This document shows positions 17,201 to 23,543 of a stretch of DNA of 34,867 bases, one piece after another (position 1 is the stretch's first letter; each line of letters opens with the position of its first letter). The stretch covers positions 1 through 34,867 of the IMG/VR virus record IMGVR_UViG_3300028548_007929; one strand, given 5' to 3'. This DNA is from a virus. The position numbers were made by a program, and so were the translations under genes. Under the pieces are notes generated by a model. The model ran no database searches. It saw nothing but the letters and a program-made list of their open reading frames with translations, and was not told where the DNA came from.

Positions 17201-20200
17201 TGTTTCAGAAAGAACACCTTTGTCTAGCGATAGTTTTTTAGCTAACTTAGAAAAGTCTTTAGACGCAAGATTATTTAAGCTTATAAAAAATGCTTTAGGT
17301 ACTAAAAAAGCTTACGATGACTTTATAATAGAAAACGCTTCTGAAATAGCTAATCTACCTACTAAGCACTTAGTTGCTTTAGAAAGAGAGGTTAAAGACG
17401 ATGCTGATCGTATGTTTACTGAGTTTGACAAAAAGCTTACGTCAAAAGAAGATGTTCAAAGAGCTGTAGATCAAGGACTATTAGACAAAGATGCTTTAAC
17501 TAAAATAGACAAAGGACAAGCTGTTAATCTTTACAGAAAGAAAAACAACATAAACCTTGACAACGTGGTTAAGTTTTTTGACGCACCACCTGTAAACCCT
17601 AAGACTAGTAAGCGCAGTGGTTTAAAAGGTACTAGAAAAGATACATTGGCTAGAAGATTTGCTTTTGAGTTAGCTCAAGATGCTTTACCAGAGATCGCTA
17701 GCATGCCTGAGGTTGCAGATTACAGAAGTTTAATAGATAATGCTGAGTTTGGTAAGGTTCAAATAAACGAGCTCTCTAGAATGATTAATAGAGAGCCTAG
17801 GTTAATGTTTTCAGAAACAAAAGCTTCAGGTAAAAGAGCGCCTCTTACTAACACACAAAAAGCGCTACAGAAAGGCTCAAATATAAGCGTCCCTGTTCAA
17901 AATTATCTTGAAAAATTATTGAATGGCGAGCTTAAACAAAGTGAAATTGACGAAAATGACATAAATCAACTATTAGCTAACAAGTTTTTTTTAGAAAGAC
18001 CGTATGAAAGAATTTCAGACAAAGGAATACTTAAAGACTTGCTAAGTGAAATAACAAAATTAAGAAAGAAAGGTTTTAAAACGCAGAAGATTTACAAAAT
18101 GTACGAGCAGCACTTTATTGCTTTAGCTAATGCCGTAATGCAAGAAAACTCTGCTATTTCCGCTGATAAGGTTGTTAGAGAAGGAGGTAGACCTGATCTT
18201 ACGTTTATATACGATAACAGCGGCACTATAGTTGGTGTTGAAATAAAAATGGATACAGCTAGAGGAGTTGCTCAAACAGCCTCATTTAAGCTTGTTAACG
18301 ATAAGTTTGAAGTTTCTTTTTCAAACCCTAATCCTCAAGACACACAGGCTGAACAAGATCTTCAAAATAAAATGTCAGAAAGGCTTGCGCAATTGCTTGA
18401 AGGCATTAGCTTTGACAATGAAAACCAAGGCGTAAGCACTGATGACGCTAATAAATTAAAGCTGATTTCACACACGTTCTTGAAAGATATGCGCGTTGAG
18501 ATTACTGCTGCTTACATTGCGGCGCACTACAACATGAAAAACTTACCAGAAACATTTATAAACATAGGTAACGCTGGCTTGTTCTATATGCTAGAGAATG
18601 TTGTAAAACCTGAACAATCAAAGTTCTACAAAGATAAAGTTAAAAAGCTTGTTAGCGAGGGTATAAGCGAGGCAGACGCTCAAAAACAAGCTCGCAAAGA
18701 GTTTGTAGAAACAAGAGAAATAACGATGAGAGTAGCTGAAGCCTTAAATATACCTGAGTTAAAGTCAAATCAAAAATTATACTTAGGCGCTAGACTAATT
18801 ATTAGTGACGCTAGAAAAACAAAAGGCAACACGCACAGAGTTACGGGTAAAATAGAGCCTCAAATAGATTCTAAAAACTTTGACAAGTCAACGTTTGGAA
18901 ATCTTTCTAATCCTAAAGACATGGCTAGGTTTGTTGAAGCTTTAAACAATGACTCAGTTAAGTACGGTTCAAAGTCTTCTAACAGAAACCTTCAAAAAGC
19001 GGCAATGAATGCTAGGCTAGTAGACAAAAACACTAAAGCCAAAGGTATTAGTATATGGGACTTTGATGACACCCTAGCTCAGACTAAATCTAATGTACTT
19101 TTCACTGATCCTAACGGCAAGAAAGGAAAGCTTAATGCAGAAGACTTTGCTAAGAAAGGAGCTGATCTATTGTCAAAAGGATACGTGTTTGACTTTTCAG
19201 AGTTTAGCAAGGTAACAGATGGTACGCCTGGGCCTTTCTTCAAAAAGGCTATTGACAGAATTAAAAAGTTTGGAAATAAAGATAACTTCATATTAACAGC
19301 AAGACCTGCCGACGCTGCTGGTCCTATTAAGCAGTTTTTAGACAGCTTAGGTTTAGACATACCTTTAGAAAATATAACTGGACTAACAAACTCTACTCCG
19401 CAAGCAAAAGCTCTTTGGATAGTAGATAAGGTTGCCGATGGATACAATGACATTTACTTTGCAGACGATGCTTTAGCTAACGTTCAAGTTGTTAAAGATG
19501 TATTAGAGCAGTTTGATATAAAGTCCGACGTACAACAAGCTAAAATAAAAGCTAGCAATAGAAGAAGTGTAGACTTTAATAAAATACTAGAAAGAAAAAC
19601 TGGTGTTCCTTTTAACGAAACATTTTCTAGAGCAAGAGCTATAAAAAGAGGTAAGGATAAAAATAAATTTCAATTGTTTGTTCCTCCAAGCGCTGAGGAT
19701 TTTGTAGGACTAATATACTACATGATTGGCAAGGGCAGACAAGGAGAACAAGACTTTCAGTTTTTAAAGAAAAACTTAATAGATCCTTTTGCTAGAGCTA
19801 GTAGAGAGGTGGATATGGCTAGACAGTCGATAGTGAACGATTGGAACAACGTTAGAAAAAAACATAAAGCCGCGGTTAAAAAGCTAAGTAAAAAAATACC
19901 AGGCATGGATTACACTTATGATGATGCTATTAGAGTGTTTTTGTGGGAGATTACTGGTCAAGAAATACCTGGCTTAGATAAAAAAGAAATTAGAGAGCTA
20001 AGAGACGTTGTAGTAAAAAACATGGGGCTAATAAAGTTTGCTATGGATCTTAAGCTTATAGTACAACTAAAAGATGGATACGTTAAGCCCGGTGAATCAT
20101 GGACGGCTGGTAGTATAGCGTCAGATGTTAACGAAGCTGTAAACGACATTAGAAGAAGTGAGTTTTTACAAGAATGGTCACAAAACATTAAAGAGCTATT

Positions 20201-21683
20201 TACCGAAGAGAACTTAAACAAACTTGAAGCATTGTTTGGAACTACATACAGACAGTCGCTTGAAGACATTCTTTATAGAATGGAAAAAGGTAAAAATAGA
20301 CCTAAAGGAACAGACGCTGCTACAAATAGATTTATGAATTGGTTAGCTGGGTCTGTTGGTGCTATAATGTTTTTTAACGTTAAGTCTGCTGTTCTTCAAA
20401 ATATATCTATATTAAACTACATAAACTACACAGATAATAACCCTATTCAAGCAGCTAAAGCTTTTGCTAATCAAAAGCAATACTGGGCAGACTTTGCTTT
20501 TATATTTAATTCTGACTTTTTAAAACAAAGAAGATCTGGCCTTAACACACACATCGAGTCTAACGAGCTAGCTTCAATAGCTGCAAACGCGACAAATAAA
20601 GCTAGAGCAATACTAGCTTACTTGCTTAAAATAGGTTTTACACCTACTCAAATAGCAGATAGCTTTGCAATTTCAGTGGGAGGAGCAACATTTTATAGAA
20701 ACAGAGTAAAAAGATTTGTTAGTGAAGGCATGAGTCAAGCAGAAGCTGAAACACAAGCTTTTGCAGAGTTTAGAGAAACAACAGAAGAGTCTCAACAGTC
20801 TGCTAGACCTGATAGAATATCGAAGCAACAAGCTTCAAGCTTGGGAAGGTTATTGTTAAACTTTCAAAACTATCCAATGCAGCAAAACAGAATAATAAAG
20901 AAAACTGTTTTAGATATGAAAAACGGTAGAGGAGACATGAAGCAACATGTTTCTAGGTTATTGTACTATGGATTTGCTCAAAACATAATATTTTTATCTC
21001 TTCAAAACGCTTTATTTGCAATGCTGTTTGAGGAAGCAGAAGATGATGACGAGCTTTTAGACACTAAGACTGAAAGAATATTTAACGGTGTGGCAGACAC
21101 GCTGCTTAGAGGATCTGGAATAGTTGGTGGAGTAATAGCTACAGTTAAGAATACTTTGTTAATGGCAGACACGCAGCTAAAGAAAGGTAGAAAAGGTGAA
21201 GGCGCTAAAGTACTGATAGAAGTGGCAAATCTATCACCATCGGTAGGTAGCAAATTAAGAAAGATATATAAAGGATACAAAAGTGCAGATTGGGACAGAA
21301 ACGCTATATCAGAAATGCCTTTATACGATTCTAGAAATCCTATATGGAGTATATCTGCGCCAGTTATTGAAGCCACTACAAACGCACCTGTTGACAGAAT
21401 TGTAAGAAAAATAAACAATATAAGACTAGCTCTAGACTCTAACTACTCTGCAATGGCTAGACTATCGATGTTTCTTGGTGTTAGTCCTTACGAGCTAGGT
21501 ATAAACCCAAGTAAAGATGTTAAAGACGCTAAGCAAAGAGCAAAAGACAAAAATAAAGGCAAAGGTAATCAGTCTACTTCTACTAAGAAAGGAGAAAAAA
21601 GATGCAAAGCTGCTACTAGCTCTGGCCCACGATGTAAAAACATGACGAACAACAAAAACGGTAGGTGTTATGCTCACCAATAA
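14286..21683 (+). CDS. Giant multi-domain internal virion (polyvalent-type) protein: zincin, PD-ExK nuclease-like, HAD phosphatase-like, Cys/His knuckle
   Basis: A 2465-residue protein with several separate motifs. A Gly/Ala-rich hydrophobic stretch lies at about 188-235 and a basic coiled coil at about 447-533. HEVLH at 595-599 with a Glu pair at 657-658 fits a gluzincin-like metallopeptidase. PD at 1303-1304 and E1319-I-K1321 fit a PD-(D/E)XK nuclease core. D1592-F-D-D-T1596, T1671 in ILTARP, and D1727-D1728 fit HAD motifs I, II and IV. The region about 2020-2300 has amphipathic and hydrophobic helices typical of large ejection proteins. The C-terminus has a C-x9-C-x10-C-x2-H cluster (C2440, C2450, C2461, H2464). 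The likely role is injection with the genome, delivering enzymes into the host, by analogy with T7 gp16 and with 'polyvalent proteins'. Catalytic activity of each domain is inferred from motifs only. Confidence 0.7.
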   Translation: MFELNGVELTSQDIKNYAQENDMSFTEGYEFLLGKGLKEKSVESSVGLMENLFPQIDPVEEIEDVSSVKDAGVWAMTGIVDAMDDLGNIFTGSVQRAKLLDPISRIKKGTATDEDIQQVLEFNKNPDIGMTDEILKQDFERELIAEKYGKPAAFFMTFFKEGTAQKFLQSTFLQVGALATERGRAQAAKGAGIGVGTAASLNLVPGLAFLPEEIASIPIMALSGGYAGISQALEVQLTLSELITEELLEKGINANDATVEDVRAIMEDEEVFSDIRKRAVRRGNTIGTIDGFTGIFLKGAIRKGRGVTKRSIPTRSRTSGYLAGSAFETGMGLTSELAGQIAGEQDLDITAILEEGFIDKTMAPVSLASNLYKGPATYSINGKEGDSGKMSAKKFFKYVNSLSDTELYEQMPLFKVENDKLASNILNQRVYDVAVDMEVDTRINDPKKRAEAIKLQKELNKIKDKKGATYDKRRSKLKEKINAIADEFADNEVDVTKEQQNEAIKLERKDNVKKLIKSESEKLKEMGKDLGGLDLDAYDTEQEMVDAFVAAGGNINEISRDADGKVTQEALILGEKMFINIDRAAAIESINPASHEVLHRVIGNSFASLDEATRLKVAGGFFNTMTKSQRKFVTQRLKDDYNVDAVDDSFFKTNQAEEIFTVFAQGIRDNDITFDEGLFSKLGLILQEFLRKSPIFKGKFKGEFTNGKQVYNFLKQYNQDIETGKFSERVKDFAAVDRAEGTKTAASNRQISDEAKKIQAEVDALGKKADGSKMTKAEYDAGPNIKAYEELISKGKLRTLIKNQLVKQGIDIQAEDANVNGIPLQEFLEDVEGRLTTEILNFNPDKETTTQGKFGLSGFINQRIIFRTGDVAKTGKKRVDTKSLDKEQESAGGKSMADNIQDKEDASLEDLETEDLSAQAQQDKKIKEDKGEAGIFSKLRKRLTLKGQPILGERTNSESIVNTILVEVRRIFVSERTPLSSDSFLANLEKSLDARLFKLIKNALGTKKAYDDFIIENASEIANLPTKHLVALEREVKDDADRMFTEFDKKLTSKEDVQRAVDQGLLDKDALTKIDKGQAVNLYRKKNNINLDNVVKFFDAPPVNPKTSKRSGLKGTRKDTLARRFAFELAQDALPEIASMPEVADYRSLIDNAEFGKVQINELSRMINREPRLMFSETKASGKRAPLTNTQKALQKGSNISVPVQNYLEKLLNGELKQSEIDENDINQLLANKFFLERPYERISDKGILKDLLSEITKLRKKGFKTQKIYKMYEQHFIALANAVMQENSAISADKVVREGGRPDLTFIYDNSGTIVGVEIKMDTARGVAQTASFKLVNDKFEVSFSNPNPQDTQAEQDLQNKMSERLAQLLEGISFDNENQGVSTDDANKLKLISHTFLKDMRVEITAAYIAAHYNMKNLPETFINIGNAGLFYMLENVVKPEQSKFYKDKVKKLVSEGISEADAQKQARKEFVETREITMRVAEALNIPELKSNQKLYLGARLIISDARKTKGNTHRVTGKIEPQIDSKNFDKSTFGNLSNPKDMARFVEALNNDSVKYGSKSSNRNLQKAAMNARLVDKNTKAKGISIWDFDDTLAQTKSNVLFTDPNGKKGKLNAEDFAKKGADLLSKGYVFDFSEFSKVTDGTPGPFFKKAIDRIKKFGNKDNFILTARPADAAGPIKQFLDSLGLDIPLENITGLTNSTPQAKALWIVDKVADGYNDIYFADDALANVQVVKDVLEQFDIKSDVQQAKIKASNRRSVDFNKILERKTGVPFNETFSRARAIKRGKDKNKFQLFVPPSAEDFVGLIYYMIGKGRQGEQDFQFLKKNLIDPFARASREVDMARQSIVNDWNNVRKKHKAAVKKLSKKIPGMDYTYDDAIRVFLWEITGQEIPGLDKKEIRELRDVVVKNMGLIKFAMDLKLIVQLKDGYVKPGESWTAGSIASDVNEAVNDIRRSEFLQEWSQNIKELFTEENLNKLEALFGTTYRQSLEDILYRMEKGKNRPKGTDAATNRFMNWLAGSVGAIMFFNVKSAVLQNISILNYINYTDNNPIQAAKAFANQKQYWADFAFIFNSDFLKQRRSGLNTHIESNELASIAANATNKARAILAYLLKIGFTPTQIADSFAISVGGATFYRNRVKRFVSEGMSQAEAETQAFAEFRETTEESQQSARPDRISKQQASSLGRLLLNFQNYPMQQNRIIKKTVLDMKNGRGDMKQHVSRLLYYGFAQNIIFLSLQNALFAMLFEEAEDDDELLDTKTERIFNGVADTLLRGSGIVGGVIATVKNTLLMADTQLKKGRKGEGAKVLIEVANLSPSVGSKLRKIYKGYKSADWDRNAISEMPLYDSRNPIWSISAPVIEATTNAPVDRIVRKINNIRLALDSNYSAMARLSMFLGVSPYELGINPSKDVKDAKQRAKDKNKGKGNQSTSTKKGEKRCKAATSSGPRCKNMTNNKNGRCYAHQ

Positions 21684-21702
21684 TCGTGTAATAATTAATA
21701 CT

Positions 21703-22740
21703 ATGACACTAAGAATTATTATATTCTTGCTTTTAGTTTTATCTGCTAGTAAATCTGAAGCACAAATTAAAAAAGCTTTTAAGTTTTCTACGTTCTACGT
21801 AGCAGCTAACGGAGGAACTTCTTTGTCTGACAGAGATGTATACTCTGTGGATAATAGCATGCTAGTGTATGATACTATATTTACTCCTTTTGACTACTCA
21901 CTAACAATGGGTATAAGGAAGATCAAGAGATTTCCATACGAAGCTAGAACTCAGTTTAAAGACGGTTTAGAAACTTCGTTTTCTGATGCTGCTAGCGTTG
22001 GATTATCTCCGTTTGAGTATTTGTTCGAGCTAGACTATAGAAGACAAGAAGGCGTAGAGTACTTTGATCAAAACCACTTTTTAAGATACGTTAAGCCATT
22101 ATGGTTAGCTAAAGTAGAGTATTTAAAAGAAGGATTTGCAGATATAGAGTACTTTGAGTCTACGGCTAGACTAAGAATAAACTCTAAGAAGAAACTATCT
22201 TTTAATATTGGCGCTGTAAATAGACTAGCAGAGCCATACGGATACGATCCTTTAGAAGAGTGGACTATGTCTACTGGTAATGTTCACTACACGCAATTGG
22301 CTATTCAGGAGGGATATAGCATTGATGTGTTTCAATCAGAGTATAAAGATCCGAACGGAAACATTGTTGCGAATAACTCTGCTGTTTGGGAAGAGGTAGT
22401 AATACCTACTGTATTGAAAAATTATGTAGATAAAAAAAGAAATCAATTGCCACAACAACTACAAAACTCGCTAGTTATTGGCTTTGACTTCTATCATTAT
22501 AAGAAAAACTTCTGGTTACATTCATGGGGTAATTTAATGCCATATCATTACGATAACGGCGATCAGTTTTCATATCACAACTTTAACGATGGAGAACAGT
22601 GGAACGATTACTCTGGTGGTTTAATATTTGGCTATAAGCTAAACAAAAGCCTAGGATGTTTCATAGAGGGTAAATATAACAAGTACTGGAATAAAGAGTG
22701 GTACGATTTTAAAGCAGGGATAAATTACATAATATTTTAA
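21703..22740 (+). CDS. Exported outer-membrane beta-barrel-like protein
   Basis: A 345-residue protein with a signal peptide: a hydrophobic core at residues 5-15 and a probable signal peptidase I site after SEA (A20), leaving Gln at +1. The mature part is rich in Tyr, Phe, Trp and alternating hydrophobic strands. It ends in Phe after FKAGINYIIF, like the C-terminal beta-signal recognised by the BAM outer-membrane assembly machine. An upstream in-frame ATG at 21670 lies inside the preceding gene and would put 11 extra residues before the signal peptide, so 21703 was chosen. It opens the cassette of exported proteins and is followed after one base by a membrane protein. Outer-membrane location is inferred; a host-surface role (exclusion or lysis) or a virion role cannot be separated from sequence. 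Confidence 0.65.
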   Translation: MTLRIIIFLLLVLSASKSEAQIKKAFKFSTFYVAANGGTSLSDRDVYSVDNSMLVYDTIFTPFDYSLTMGIRKIKRFPYEARTQFKDGLETSFSDAASVGLSPFEYLFELDYRRQEGVEYFDQNHFLRYVKPLWLAKVEYLKEGFADIEYFESTARLRINSKKKLSFNIGAVNRLAEPYGYDPLEEWTMSTGNVHYTQLAIQEGYSIDVFQSEYKDPNGNIVANNSAVWEEVVIPTVLKNYVDKKRNQLPQQLQNSLVIGFDFYHYKKNFWLHSWGNLMPYHYDNGDQFSYHNFNDGEQWNDYSGGLIFGYKLNKSLGCFIEGKYNKYWNKEWYDFKAGINYIIF

Positions 22741-22741
22741 C

Positions 22742-23026
22742 ATGGCAAAGGAGTTAAATGAAAACACTAGTTTTAAAGTTAGTGTACAAACGTTAATAGC
22801 AATGGGGTTTGGTATGGCAACAGTTATAAGCATGTGGTTTGTTCTACAGGCCGATATAGCTGAGGCAAAAGAATTACCAGTTCCACCGCCACAAGATGTT
22901 AGCCGCATGGAGTTTGACATGAAAGATAAGAATATTAGGTTGTCTATTGAAAACACTGAGAAAGCTGTTGATGATTTAAAAGATAGACTTATTAGGATGG
23001 AAGATAAATTAGATAAACTTAGATAA
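22742..23026 (+). CDS. One-pass membrane protein with C-terminal coiled coil (holin or spanin candidate)
   Basis: A 94-residue protein. Residues about 15-37 form a single hydrophobic membrane segment after a short charged N-terminus. Residues about 44-52 are a Pro-rich linker (PVPPPQ), and residues about 55-94 form a charged heptad-like coiled coil ending in MEDKLDKLR. This layout suits an inner-membrane protein with its coiled coil in the periplasm, as in inner-membrane spanins, or a one-segment holin. The stop overlaps the next start (ATAATGA), so translation is probably coupled to the thioredoxin-like gene. The membrane topology is well supported; the lysis role is only a suggestion. Confidence 0.6.
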   Translation: MAKELNENTSFKVSVQTLIAMGFGMATVISMWFVLQADIAEAKELPVPPPQDVSRMEFDMKDKNIRLSIENTEKAVDDLKDRLIRMEDKLDKLR

Positions 23027-23346
23027 TGAAAACTATAGCTTTATTATTGTTAATATCTTCAACTGCTTGGGGACAAATAGTAGTAACTCACTTTAATGCT
23101 GACTGGAACAGTCCTAACAAGGTAAGTTACATTGGAGATTTAACAGACTGTGATATAGTATACGTTGATATAGCTGTAGCACCAGTGTTACAAGCTAAAC
23201 ACGAGATAGTTGTAGTACCTACGGTTGTTATATTTAAAGACGGAGAAGAAGTAAAAAGATTTCAAGCTGATATATCTTTTAGCATGAAAGCAACAAGAGA
23301 GGATATGCAGGAGATAATTGATGAACTAATAATGAGTGATTTTTAA
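23026..23346 (+). CDS. Exported thioredoxin-fold protein lacking both catalytic cysteines
   Basis: A 106-residue protein with a signal peptide (residues 1-16, cleavage after TAWG, Gln at +1). The mature part follows the thioredoxin pattern: strand VVTHFNADW, then an active-site-like WNSPNK (27-32) where WCGPCK is expected, and the cis-proline segment VVPTVVIFKDGEEV (P65). Both catalytic cysteines are Asn (N28, N31), so disulfide exchange is not expected. The only Cys is C42. The helical C-terminus is short. It overlaps the upstream membrane-protein gene. It may act as a periplasmic binding or chaperone-like module; that is inference. The fold assignment is quite sure, and export is likely. 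Confidence 0.7.
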   Translation: MKTIALLLLISSTAWGQIVVTHFNADWNSPNKVSYIGDLTDCDIVYVDIAVAPVLQAKHEIVVVPTVVIFKDGEEVKRFQADISFSMKATREDMQEIIDELIMSDF

Positions 23347-23356
23347 AAAAAATATT

Positions 23357-23542
23357 ATGGCTTACAAAATGAAAGGACTGTCAGGCTTTGGACCAACAAA
23401 ACCTAAAAGCGTAGTTGCAGCGAAGAAGAAGAAAATAAAAAAAGATCCAACGTTTGAGTATGGCTATGAAGAGTCTGAAAAAATAATGAAGCTCAGAAGA
23501 AAAGGTTTAATACCTGGATCTCAAAAGTTTGGTAAAAAATAA
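23357..23542 (+). CDS. Small basic hypothetical protein
   Basis: A 61-residue, Lys-rich protein starting MAYKMKGLSGFG. Residues 13-35 hold a cluster of lysines and the rest is charged and probably helical. The ATG at 23357 was chosen over an upstream in-frame GTG at 23336, which would overlap the thioredoxin-like gene. It ends one base before the start of the T9SS-sorted protein. There is no signal peptide or membrane segment, in contrast to its neighbours. I do not recognise a function. Short basic proteins with this MAYKxKG start seem common in marine phage virion regions, which is an impression, not a search result. Confidence 0.6.
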   Translation: MAYKMKGLSGFGPTKPKSVVAAKKKKIKKDPTFEYGYEESEKIMKLRRKGLIPGSQKFGKK

Positions 23543-23543
23543 T

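Noticed and set aside
21002-21418. 138-codon minus-strand reading frame opposite the giant internal virion gene
   Set aside because: It is antisense to a region with strong family-like helices in the plus strand; the product is Ser/Leu-rich with no features, as expected of a shadow.
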